This document shows positions 55,001 to 64,000 of a DNA stretch of 64,000 bases, piece by piece. Source of the DNA: Emiliania huxleyi CCMP1516 (taxonomy: Eukaryota; Haptophyta; Isochrysidales; Noelaerhabdaceae); NCBI RefSeq assembly GCF_000372725.1, contig NW_005200552.1:19524-83523 (forward strand). Reading direction: 5' to 3'. Position numbers and translations under genes: made by a program. Position 1 is the stretch's first letter, and every line of letters starts with the position of its first letter. The notes beneath the pieces were generated by a model that worked only from the letters and a program-made list of their open reading frames with translations, ran no database searches and had not been told where the DNA came from.

Positions 55001-56652
55001 GCACACAACTGGCTCCCTCCGATGCGATGCGAGGCGCCATTCGCGAGCGACTGAGCGGCGAGGGCTCGCCGGGCGGCGCTCTAATCAATCGAGGTCCTCA
55101 TTAGTTACCAGTCGCCATTAATTACTAATTAGGCGAGGGGTCGCCGAGCGACGCCCGACCGCTCGCCGACGAGGTTGTGGACAAGATGTCGCTGCTGCCC
55201 GCCTAATTAATAACTAGTAATCGATAACTAATTAAGTATTAACTAGGTGGTGGACAAGATGTCACTGCTGCCCGCCGGCGCGCGGCTGCGCGACTTGCCG
55301 CTAGCCCCGGGGCACTGAACAGCTGCTCGATGTGTTCCCTTTGCTTTGATCAGGCGCGCGGCTGCGCGATTTGCCGCCGGCGCCGGGCGCGCGGGGCGAG
55401 GCGAGCGGGGCGGTGCAGTGGCCACTGCTGCAGGCGGGCCATGTGATTAATGATTGTTCTTAGTGTTCAGTGAAAATCAACGGAGGGCGCCGCCGCAGGT
55501 GGGGCACGTGATTAATGATTAGCTCCTAGTGCTCAATGAATGGATCAATTGCGGGCTTGGCTGCGGGTGGGGCACGTGTTTTATGAACTAGTCAACGCGG
55601 CGTCCCGTGTACTTCAATTCGGGGCCATGGCTGCAGGTGGGCCGCGTGTTTAATTAGCAGTTCATCACTGCTCACTCAGCGAATCAACGGGGCCGCCGCT
55701 GAAGGTGCGCCACACGTTTAGTGATGAAGTGACTCTGTTTCCGGGTCGCTGCAGGTGGGGCACGTGTTTGTGCTTCCTGGCGTGCCTGCCTTCTTCGCCG
55801 CCAAGGTGAACGGGCGTGTCGCGCACCTGTGAACAGCGTCTCTTCACGGCCCCAGCTGTGAACAGGTGAACGGTCTCGTCGCGCACCTCGTTAGCGGAGG
55901 CGCTCCCCCGTGCCACCGCTCTCGGACCATCTCGGCGAACCTCGCGATCTCGGCCAATCTCCCCCTCGTGAGCTAAAGGCGCTCCGGTGCTAAAGCGCTC
56001 CGCGTCGCTCTCCACGCCCGAGGTATGCTGCAGTACACCTTTGCCCGAGAACGCACACACCGCTCTCGTGTGCAGTGCCCCGTCCTCTGTGGGGACGTGT
56101 CTCGCACTGAGACATACTGACTGACGTCGTTACTGACGGGCAACGATCACTTAGGTCGACCTGGCGCCGCTGATCAACCGCCTCGCCGCGACGCACCCCG
56201 CCGTGAAGCTCGGCTCGCCAGCCTAGAAGAGGAATGCGGAGTCATGTCTTCCCACCAGCGCTCGAGAGGACGCGCACTCGACTCTACTCGGCCGTATGCA
56301 GCTGTAGCTGTGGACCCGAGCCCTCAGTCAATACTCTGCACACTGCCGTACTCCCGCCCTCATGTCGGCGTCTTCCCAGCACGTAGGCTCCTACCCCTCC
56401 TTCCCGCCGCAGCCTGAGGGGGCGGGCGGGGCGGCGGGCGGCGGCGGCGGGGCGGACGCGGCGCAGCTGGAGAGGACGCTGGTGACGCTCGAGGCGGAGG
56501 CGGACACTTCCGAGACACTTCCCGTCTTTTCACACCGCTGCGGTGAACAGGTCACGCTCGAGGCGGAGGCGGGGTCGGCGGCGGAGGTCGAGGCGGCGCT
56601 GGCGGACTTGGTGGCGGCCGTCGACCCCGCCGCCATCCTCAAGACGGAGTGA
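52023..56652 (+). CDS. FAD synthase (PAPS-reductase-like plus MoCF domain), 16 exons
   Basis: 597 residues. Exons: 52023-52494, 52702-52850, 53118-53192, 53570-53636, 53831-54036, 54120-54179, 54391-54453, 54534-54635, 54916-55057, 55133-55173, 55247-55277, 55354-55433, 55755-55805, 56155-56212, 56387-56481, 56551-56652 (sum 1794 nt). The N-terminal half is the FMN adenylyltransferase domain: SFNGGKDAVAILHLM, IFFEQRDEFPEVDAF, MRVNPVLRWSYAHVWQLLR, FCSLYEEGYTSLG. The C-terminal half is a molybdopterin-binding (MoCF) fold: AALLVVGDEILSGATADVN, VITSGGVGPTCDDVTLKA, VGHVFVLPGVPAFFAAKV. The order matches plant proteins. It makes FAD from FMN and ATP. ATG 52023 gives a hydrophobic N-terminus (MLLSLLYTLGVAL); ATG 52104 is possible. 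Donors: ten GC, four GT, one apparent GA. Thirteen of 15 introns begin with a downstream-exon copy. Confidence 0.9.
52495..52701 (+). mobile_element. Introner-like element E (FAD synthase intron 1)
   Basis: 207-nt GC-AG intron. GCTTTGCCGCC is repeated exactly at the donor (52495) and at the start of exon 2 (52702). The body has CTCCCAACCAGC, GTATTCGGCCGTG and GCACAAGACC. Confidence 0.85.
52851..53117 (+). mobile_element. Introner-like element E, long form (intron 2)
   Basis: 267-nt GT-AG intron with the E core and the 3' extension CACGGGACTGAACCAACACT also present at 21164-21443. It is flanked by GTGCTGC and GTCCTGC. Confidence 0.85.
53193..53569 (+). mobile_element. Compound intron: decamers plus element E (intron 3)
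   Basis: 377 nt. It holds ATATCTCCCC decamers (53214-53328), then an element E copy (about 53329-53513), then a second exon-start copy and a short CTCGGGTAAT tract. GAGGGG starts the intron, the internal copy (53514) and exon 4 (53570). The frame requires a GA donor, or an internal GC donor that adds two codons. Confidence 0.8.
53637..53830 (+). mobile_element. Introner-like element E (intron 4)
   Basis: 194-nt GC-AG intron. CTAGAGGCGGAAGATTCG near the start and ACTCACGCGGTGCTCTGAAG internally match the family. It is flanked by GGCAGCTGCC and GGCTCCTACC. Confidence 0.85.
54180..54390 (+). mobile_element. Intron 6 containing dispersed element G
   Basis: 211-nt GC-AG intron. Element G (54261-54388) supplies the acceptor, ending AAGACACCCAG. 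The intron starts GCGGCGGCTGTTTGTCGT and exon 7 starts GCGGCGCTGCTGGTCGT. Confidence 0.8.
55434..55754 (+). repeat. Iterated exon-start copies (intron 12)
   Basis: 321 nt. Degenerate copies of GCAGGTGGGGCACGTGTTT occur at about 55491, 55568, 55629 and 55702, before the true exon at 55755; the donor copy is GCGGGCCATGTG at 55434. Spacing is about 50-75 nt with AT-rich filler. Confidence 0.85.
56213..56386 (+). mobile_element. Introner-like element E (intron 14)
   Basis: 174-nt GC-AG intron. CCACCAGCGCTCGAGAGGAC and CGCCCTCATGTCGGCGTCTT match the family. It starts GGCTCGCCAGCC; exon 15 starts GGCTCCTACCCC (the leading G is the last base of the upstream exon or of the AG). Confidence 0.8.
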
Positions 56653-57052
56653 GGCTTGCTGCGCGAGGGGGGCGCGAGGCGAGGGCCGAGGGGGCGAGGA
56701 GGCGCGAGAGGAGGATCGAGAGGAGAGGCGCTCTGCGCGGGGAGCGGAGAGGAGGGCCGAGGCTCTCGCGGGGGGGTGCGTGGGTCTGCGGCGTCGAGCG
56801 GCGGAGCACGGCAAAACGTAGGCCCGCGTTGGACTTTCGGGTTCCGAGTCATCCCGGCGCCCACTGACCGAGAGATCAAAACTGAAAACACGACGGCCTA
56901 GTGTTGTGCGAGAGCCGAGTCAGAGGCGGACGTGAAAGAAAGAAAGAAAAGGGCGAGCTAACGTATAAAAAAGAGTTTGAACTAAACGGTCAAAACGCCC
57001 TCGCACGTCGCACGACACTACAGTCGTTGACAAACAGAGGGAAAAGAAGGCA
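56653..57052. other. Intergenic region, convergent genes
   Basis: A purine-rich tract (about 56660-56760) and AAAGAAAGAAAGAAAAGGG near 56936. No gene is supported. Confidence 0.45.
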
Positions 57053-60000
57053 CTAAGCAGAGCCGCCGCGCCCCGCGCCCCGCCCACCCCGCCCACCGCG
57101 CCCGCCACGTCCACGCCCCCCTCTCCCCCCTCGCCTGCCGACCGTCGCCGTGGCGCCCACGGGCTGGGCCTGGGGCACGGTGCGAGTGGGCGGCTGGTGG
57201 ACAAACGTCGTCTGCGCCGCCACATGCCGCCCAGTTGCGGCGATGGGCAGCGCCGGCTGGCGGCAGGCCGGGCAGTTGCTGTCGCGCTCCAGCAAGCGAG
57301 GCGCACATGTCTCGCAATACAGCGCGTGGCCGCACGCAAAGCGGACCGAGCGCGGCGCGTCCCAGCAGAGGACACACAGGCGCTCCTCGGCCCCAGCCGT
57401 CTCCTCCACCTCCCCCGCCGCTTCGACTAGCGCCTCCAGCCGCGGCAGCGCCTCTGCGAGCGGCATCCGCTTCTTCTTCCTCACGAGAGCCAGCCCGACC
57501 ACCAGCCGCGCCAGCTCCTCGGCCTGCGCCGCCGACCAGCCCGCGTCGGACGCCGCGATGCTCTCCGCCGTGTCGGGCTCCTCCAGCGCATCGTCGCACG
57601 CGTTGAGGAGGCCGACGGCGCCGCGGCCGGTCAGGGCGACGAGCAGCGTGATGCCGAGCGCGAAACCGTCGGTCAGCTGCGAAGCCTGGTTGTCCAGCGT
57701 TATGATCGGGTCCATGTAGCCAGGCTTCCCAAAGATACGCTGCGTCGACAGGTGCGACACCTGCTGGCTGCTGCCGGCCGTCGCCTCTGCCGCGCGCGCG
57801 AGGCCCACGTCGGCGAGGTAGCCGTTGCCGCGCTCGTCGAGCAGGATGTTGCCCGCCGAGACGTCGCGGTGCAGGATCATCGGAGAGAGCGTGTGCAAGT
57901 AATGCAGCGCGCTCGCGGCGTCGCGCAGCACGCGGAGCCGTGCGGCGGAGGAGAGCGGCGGAGGCGCCGTCTCGAAGCCGAGCATGCGGAGCCGCTGCAG
58001 CGCGGCTGGAGCGCGGTAGAGGCGGTCCTCGAGGCTGCCGCCGCGGCAGAGGGGGTAGACGAGGCACGCTCTCGCTGGCGCCAAGCAAGCGCCGAGAAGA
58101 GGAAGCAGGCCCGGGTGGCACGCCGTGCTGAGCGTGCGCACCTCGCTCTGCAGCTCGGCGAGGCCTTGGGCGCCGACACCGACCAGCGCCGTCTTGACGG
58201 CGAACCCGCAAGCGACGCGCAGCAGCGACGGCAGCGCGTCGCAGCGGTAGACGCGCCCAAAGCCGCCCTCGCCCACCTTGCGCGCCTCGGCAAAGCCGTC
58301 GGTCGCCGCGATGAGCTCGTCGAGAGGGACGGCGGCGGGCGGCGCGGCGGCGGCGGCGAGGGCGGCGACACTCGACGCCGCCTCCGCTGCCTCCGCCGCC
58401 GCCACGGCCGCCACTGCCGCCTCTACAGCCGCCGCCTCCGCCGCTGCCTCCGCCGCTGCCTCCGCCGCCTCCGCCTCCGCCTCCGCCCTCATCCTCGCCT
58501 CCTCCCTCTCTCTTGCCGTCTCCTCCCTCGCCCTCGCCTCTGCCTCCTCCCTTGCGCGCGACGCCGCCTCCGCCTCCTCCACCGCCCGCGCCACCGCAGC
58601 CTCTGCTACCACCCGATCCGCTTCCTCCGCCACTCGCGCCTCCTCCGCCGCCCGCGCCTCCTCCGCCTGCTCCGCCGCCCGCTCCGCCGCCCGCGCTGCC
58701 GCCGCCGCCGCCTTCTCCTCCTTCTGCCGCTGCCGCTTCAGCGCCCTGGCCTCGCGGACCTTTCGCTCCGCCAGCTCGTCGCGCAGCCGCCGCGCCGCCC
58801 GCAGCGCCTCCGAGCCGTCGGCGGCCTGGGTATGCGTATTGATCGCCGCCCTGAGCGCCTCGAGATCGGCGTCGCCTCGCTCGCACGCCTCCACCGCCTC
58901 GCGCAGCGCAGCCTCGGCAGCATCGCGCGCCTCCGCCGCCTCCGCTGCCGCTGCCACCTCGCGTGCGGCCGCCGCGGTCTGTTCGGCTGATTCTGCGACC
59001 GCCGTCTCCCCCTCCGCCTCTGCTGCGGTCGACGAGTGTTCCTCGAGGGCGCGCACGCACTCGGCGTGGCCCTCTTCCTTGGCCCACTGCAGCGCCGTCT
59101 TGCCGCTCGCACTGCGCGCCGCAGCATCTGCGCCCGCCCGCAGCAAGCGCCGCACGACGGCGGGGTGGCCGAAGAAGGCAGCGCACATCAGCGCGGTGTA
59201 GCCGCCGCTGGCCTGCAGGTTGACCTCAGCGCCGCGCCGTATCAGCAAATCGACCACCCGCTCCCGGCCGTTGTTGGCGGCGGCCATCAGCGCGGTGCCG
59301 CCGTTACTATTCTGCAGGTTGATCTCCGCCCCACGCCGCAGCAGCAAATCGACCACCCGCTCGTTGCCGTTGCCGGCGGCGTGCATCAGCGCGGGAGCGC
59401 TGTTGCTGTCCTGCTTGGTGACCTCCGCGCCGTGCCGTATCAGCAGCTCGACCACCCGCTCGTGGCCGTTGTTGGCGGCGCCCATCAGCAGCGTGACGCC
59501 ACTCACGCCGTCTCTCTCGTACGTCGCGTCGGCCCGCCCGCCACCCTCAAGCCACTCCAGTATCACCGCCTCGTCGCCTCGCCCAGCTGCTGCCACGACC
59601 GCATCGGGGGCTGCCGCGGCACCGCTCGACGCCCGCTCCGCCGCAGCCGGCGACAGATTACCCGGCCGCACCCACACACTCTCGCCGCCGCCCTCGAGCG
59701 CCACAGCGTACCGCCCGCCCTCGAAGCTCTGAGCCACGCCCCGCTGCCCGTTCAGCTCGGGGCGGGAAGAGAGCCCGCCGAGCACGACTCGCTGGCCGAG
59801 CAGCGGCGCGTCCACAGCTGCCGCTGCCGCGCCCGAGGAAGCGCCGCCCGCCCCTACTCGGCCCTCCGCCGCCGCCGCCGCCTCAGCCAGGACCTTGACG
59901 CACTCGTCGTGGCCCTTCTCCTTGGCCAGCTGCAGCGCCGTCTTGCCGTCAACAATAGGCGCCGCGTCTGCGCCCGCCCGCAGCAAGCGCCGCACGACGG

Positions 60001-61989
60001 CGGGGTGGTTGAAGAAGGCGGCGTACATCAGCGCGGTCCAGCCCTTGCCGCCGCTCTCCTGCAAGTCAACCTCTGCCCCGTGCCGAATCAGCAGGTCGAC
60101 CACCCGCTCGCATCCGTTGCGGGCGGCGAACATGAGCGCCGTGCCGCCGTCGCTGTCCCGCAGGTTGACCTTCGCCCCGCGCCGCAGCAGCAGCTCGACC
60201 ACCCGCTCGTGGACCACCCGCTCGTGGCCTCGGCCGGCGGCTAGCGTCAGCGCGGTGTCGCCGTCGCTGTCCTGCAGGTCGACCTTCGCCCCGTACCGCA
60301 GCAGCAAGTCGACCACCCGCTCGTGGCCGTACACGGCGGCGCCCATCAGTAGCGTGATGCCACTCACCTCGCCTCTCTCGTACGTCGCATCGGCCCGCCC
60401 GCCGCTGTCGAGCCACTCCAGCACCGCCTCCTCCTCGCCTCGCTCAGCCGCTTCCACGACCTCTTCGGAGACTTCCACGACACCGCTCGACACCCGCCCC
60501 GCCGCCACCGCTGGAGATAGCGTCTTCGCGACTCTCGATCCAGCCGAGGAAGCGCCGCCGGGGGAAGCGCCGCCTGCGCCTGCGCCGCCGACTGCCGTCG
60601 CCGTGGGCCGTCCCGCCACGACCGACTCCTTGACGTGCTGCCGGAACACCTCGACGCACTCGGCGTGGCCCTGCTCCTTGGCCCACTGACGCGCCGTCTT
60701 GCCGCTCGTAGTGCGTGCTGCCGCGTTTGCGCCCGCCCGCAGCAAGCGCCGCACGACGGCGGGGTGGTTATAGAGGGCGGCGGTCGTCAGCGCGGTGAAG
60801 CCGTTGCTGCTCTGCAGGTTGATGTCAGCGCCGCGCCGAATCAGCAAATCGGCCACCCGCTCGTTGCCGTTGCCGGCGGCGCACATCAGCGCGGTGCCGC
60901 CGGTGCTGTCCTGCAGGTTGACCTCCGCGTCATGCTGCAGCAGCAAGTCGACCACCCGCTCGTGGCCGCAGCGGGTGGCGCTCATCAGCAGCGTGATGCC
61001 GCTCACGCCTCGTCTCTCGTACGTCGCGTCGGCCCGCCCTCCGCCCTCGAGCCACGCCAGCACCGCCGCCTCCTCGCCTCGATGAGCCGCTGCGATGACC
61101 GCATCGGGGGCTGCCGCGGCACCGCTCGACGCCCGCTCCGCCGCAGCCGGCGACAGATTACCCGGCCGCACCCGCACGCTCTCGCCGCCGCCCTCGAGCG
61201 CCACAGCATACCGCCCGCCCTCGAAGCTCTGAGCCACGCCCCGCTGCCCGTTCAGCTCGGGGCGGGAAGAGAGCCCGCCGAGCACGACTCGCTGGCCGAG
61301 CAGCGGCGCGTCCACAGCTGCCGCTGCCGCGCCCGAGGAAGCGCCGCCCGCCCCTACTCGGCCCTCCGCCGCCGCAGCCGCCTCAGCCAGGACCTTGACG
61401 CACTCGTCGTGGCCCTGCTCCTTGGCCCACTGTAGCGCCGTCTTGCCGTTCTCACTGCGCACCGCCGCGTCTGCGCCCGCCCGTAGCAAGCGCCGCAGGA
61501 CGGCGGAGTGGTTGAAGAGGGCGGCGATCATCAGCGCGGTGCCGCCGTCGCTCTGCAGGTTGACCTCCGCGCCGTGCCGCAGCAGCAGCTCGACCACCTG
61601 CTCGTGGCCATTGCGGGTGGCGAGCATCAGCGCGGTGACGCCGTCGCTGCCCTGCAGGTTGACATCGGCACCGCGCTGCAGGAGCAAGTCGACAACCCGC
61701 TCGTGGCCTCCAAAAGCGGCGTGCACCAGCGCGTTGCTGCCTCTGCTGTCCAGCTTGTTGATGTCCGCGCCGTGCCGAATCAGCATCTCGACCACGCTCT
61801 CCTGCAAGTCAATCAGCACATCTCCGCGGCGGCGCTCATCAGCAGCGTGATGCCACTCGACTCGCCTCTCTCGTACGTCGCGTTGACCCGCCCGCCGCCC
61901 TCGAGCCACGCCAGCACCGCCTCCTCCTCGCCTCGCTCCGCTGCTAACACGGCCGCGTCGGAGCAGCTGAGGGAATCAGCACCCACCAT
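57053..61989 (-). CDS. Ankyrin-kinase-RING protein (KEG-like domain set)
   Basis: About 1640 residues. About 15 ankyrin units in four blocks (HERVVDLLLRRGAEVN type). Two identical SH3-like modules (GQRVVLGGLSSRPELNGQRG...VRVRPGNL) separate blocks. An Ala/Glu/Arg coiled coil is followed by a kinase resembling the RLK/Pelle group: VGEGGFGRVYRC, AVKTAL, MILHRDVSAGNILLD, ADVGLA (DVG for DFG), FGKPGYMDP. A C-terminal C3HC4 RING follows (CVLCWDAPRSVRFACGHALY, CETC, CPACR). Such a protein could ubiquitinate and phosphorylate partners bound by the ankyrins. The best start is ATG 61989 (MVGADSLSCSDAAVLAAERG), matching later block starts, but that frame meets TGA at 61815-61813. The main frame (open from 61909) takes over, so a 26-nt GC-AG micro-intron (61838-61813) or a frameshift is needed. 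About 260 bp around 59600-59900 recur at 61100-61400. Confidence 0.8.
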
Positions 61990-63091
61990 CTTACCTTATT
62001 GCAGCGCGGGTATGTATGCTGAAGTCGACGGCTCTGCCAGGGGCCCCTCCACTCGCCTGCACCTGCTCGAATCCTGAGCACTGTGCGGCGTTGCACGCTC
62101 GAGGTCGTGCATGATGTAGTAATCATTGTCTTGAGTAATGCGCTTCTCTCGACCGAGAGCGCTAGCCTCTACCCCTTCGGTCCGTCGAATCTCGGCGCGG
62201 CAGATGCGACGCCGAGACTGACGAAACCTCCCTGTGGTGGGCTGCTGAGCCTCCCCCACACACGAGAACACCACTGGGACACCCATGACACACTAGAACA
62301 GGTATGCCACGAGGCGGGATGAGACTAGACGTCTCGGACGAGACTCGTCACTCGACGGAAACCTAAATCGTGAACATCGGGTTGCTGCGCGGCGGGTCAA
62401 CCCCATTATGCGCAGTCATCCAGATGTCAACTGCACCTCAGACAGTCGCCGGCGTGGGCGGGAGGGGCGACTGTATCTGAAGGCGCGGTAGCGGTAGACG
62501 GGCAAGCCACAGCTGGCAAGATGCCGATCGCCATTGACCTTGCTCGAGCCGCGGCGAGCCCTGAAAGTGGAGCGTGTCAGGATCAATTGCTCGGCTGTGA
62601 ACTGACCTCGCTGTGAATGTGACCGCCGTCACAGACACTATTGTCCATGAATGGTAGACTGAGAGTAGAGTAGAATCGGGTCGAGCGACCGGCCCAGTCG
62701 ACCGTCCCCTCCCCTCTCGTCGGCGGGCGCCCCGTTATCGTATTGCGCCAATTTTCTCTAAATTCTTTCTAGCACGCGCCAGTTCGCACCTGTGTCGAGC
62801 CTTGTCTGCTGTGAGAGAGAGTTATTTTGTTTAAATTCTTTTTCTCGCGAGAATGGTGTACCTGTGTTAGTGCCAGTGCGCGCCAGTCCCGTGCCCAGTC
62901 CTGTGCCCAGTGTTGTGCGAGGGAGTGATTGATGGGAAGGCGAAACACAGTCCGACCAACGACTGGGACACCAACGCGGTATGGGTGGACGCAGGACGGG
63001 CGATGACGGTCACACAGGAGCGACACACAGAACCACAAGACAAGACACTCAGCCAACGGGGCGGTTTTGTTATAAAATATCTCTAAATCGC
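61990..63091. other. Intergenic region with element G copy
   Basis: Contains element G (62927-63056) and, before it, GTGCCAGTGCGCGCCAGTCC and TGTTGTGCGAGGGAG (about 62870-62925), pieces also seen near 13070, 31190 and 51525. No gene is supported between 61990 and 62926. Confidence 0.45.
62927..63056 (+). repeat. Dispersed element G
   Basis: About 130 bp, over 90% identical by eye to 54261-54388. It begins GATTGATGGGAAGGCGAAAC and ends ACAAGACAAGACACTCAG. Here it is not in a recognised intron. Confidence 0.8.
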
Positions 63092-63212
63092 CGAGGTCCC
63101 GCAGCTTGAAGAGGACGTTGCCATTGGCCTTGCAGCGCTCGGCGTAGTCGACCGCGGACTCCTCTCCGCGGCGTGCCGTGCTGCCTTCGAACGGCTCGAG
63201 AGGCCTCAGCAT
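63092..63212 (-). CDS. Possible first exon of a TPR protein
   Basis: From ATG 63212: MLRPLEPFEGSTARRGEESA... YAERCKANGNVLFKLRDLG. The last part matches the start of a tetratricopeptide helix pair (KxxGNxLFK). A GC donor in phase 1 follows (G|GCGATTTAG), as in many introns here. I could not find the next exon, so the gene may be truncated or its continuation diverged. Confidence 0.35.
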
Positions 63213-63710
63213 GCTGGCATCGACAAGCTCCTCCACGCCGCCTTCGCGCTCAACCTCCGCCCGCGCCTCATGAAGACAGAGCACGAGCACGCGCTCCGAG
63301 GCGCCGTCCCCCTGGTGAGCCGAGCCGTGCAGGCGGGCGTCAGTGCCGTTTCCATCGTGGGAGTGACCTCGCTTCGCCAGGTCGTGGCGGCTTGCTTTGT
63401 GAGGCTCGGAGGCGGTGTGTGTGTGCGGGCGCGGGTCGTGCCTATTATTAGAAAACAAAGATACATACTCAATTCCGCATGTGTGCGGCATGGCACCCCT
63501 GGCAGGGGTCTCGCTTTCCTTTCTAAGAACCAGATAAATTAAAACACGACGTCGACCTGAAAACGTCAAACACAGCCTGCCGCCAAACATCACGATCACA
63601 AGAAAGAGACGATGGACAACATCTGGAGGTCTTGCAGTTCACCTGGGGCCACTTGCAGCTCTTCGGGACCTTGAACCGTTGCGGCTATCCACTGCGTTGT
63701 GCGGAGATCT
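63213..63710. other. Unassigned region
   Basis: Open frames exist on both strands (for example plus 63173-63451) but none shows a domain. Nothing else is recognised. Confidence 0.35.
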
Positions 63711-63920
63711 TCACGCAGGCCAGCAATAGGCGCCGGGAAAGTGTCCCGGGTCCCCCACACAATTGCCCGAAAGGCAATAGGAGTCGTCCCAGCAGTGACA
63801 GCCGTTCTGCGACGGGGGCGGGTAGCAAGGGGTGTCCAAGTCCGTGGATGTGGCGAAGCCACGAACGCCCCCAAGCATTGCGAGGAGCAGCATGACCGCG
63901 TGCACGACGTACTCGGGCAT
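63711..63920 (-). CDS. Small secreted Cys-rich protein
   Basis: 69 residues from ATG 63920; the frame extends to 63992 with a Pro/Lys-rich N-terminus. A hydrophobic signal (VVHAVMLLLAMLGGVRG) is followed by a short mature part with six cysteines: TPCYPPPSQNGCHCWDDSYC, SGNCVG and AYCWPA. The spacing recalls small disulfide modules (EGF/dickkopf-like CxSGNC). Likely extracellular. No function is assigned. Confidence 0.5.
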   Translation of the reverse strand: MPEYVVHAVMLLLAMLGGVRGFATSTDLDTPCYPPPSQNGCHCWDDSYCLSGNCVGDPGHFPGAYCWPA

Positions 63921-64000
63921 CCTTTGGCGCCCGGGGGAGGGCGGGGGTGGCGAGGGTGATTTTTTGGGACGGTCCTCAACCAGATCTACCACTTGGCAAG

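Noticed and set aside
52023..56652. Reading the FAD synthase domains as two separate genes
   Set aside because: The 16 exons join in one frame (1794 nt) and the domain order matches plant FAD synthase-like proteins.
57018..59186. A 722-codon Gly/Arg-rich frame and several long plus-strand Ser/Ala/Arg-rich frames
   Set aside because: All overlap the kinase and RING coding region, whose motifs lie in the minus frame ending at 57053.

Overview
The window looks like nuclear DNA of a GC-rich unicellular alga, most likely a haptophyte of the Emiliania/Gephyrocapsa type. That is an inference from base composition, Pro/Gly/Ala-rich proteins, algal gene families, and very frequent GC-AG introns. There is one 100-base assembly gap (45448-45547). 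I see no tRNA, rRNA, CRISPR array or bacterial operon.

Layout. 1-299: start of a minus-strand gene leaving the window. 1320-9328: two proteins sharing a GAERMVR/YYEGE repeat, flanking an ABC1/UbiB-type kinase gene. 9779-13053: an alpha/beta hydrolase and a TauD-type dioxygenase, both minus. 13296-14551: an internally duplicated unknown protein. 14552-16762: a large inverted-repeat structure. 16763-18181: F-box plus RCC1 repeats. 19449-25125 (minus): a 19-exon FAD-dependent dehydrogenase. 25634-28445: a membrane protein overlapping an ADP-ribosyltransferase-like ORF. 29159-30168 (minus): uridine kinase. 31311-32072: gamma-glutamylcyclotransferase-like protein. 32760-37700: degenerate transposon-like and glycosyltransferase-like pieces. 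38297-43837: a divergent gene pair, one member with 8 exons. 45548-46058: an inverted copy of that pair's shared promoter, next to the gap. 46862-48279: LRR protein. 48844-50558 (minus): 6-exon polysaccharide deacetylase. 52023-56652: 16-exon FAD synthase. 57053-61989 (minus): ankyrin-kinase-RING protein. 63711-63920 (minus): small cysteine-rich secreted protein.

The main result concerns introns. I built frame-consistent models for seven spliced genes with 48 introns. The summed exon lengths are exact multiples of three for the 19-, 16-, 8- and 6-exon genes. In about 40 of the 48 introns the first 7-31 bases of the intron are a copy of the first bases of the downstream exon. Each intron therefore sits between direct repeats, with the donor at the start of copy 1 and the acceptor AG immediately before copy 2. 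The filler between the copies is either a short tandem repeat or a dispersed 150-280 bp element always in transcript orientation. Some sites were hit repeatedly, giving three to six stacked copies of one exon start. By my reading the donors are 27 GC, 18 GT and 3 apparent GA. This looks like massive recent intron gain by introner-like insertion with variable-length target duplication.
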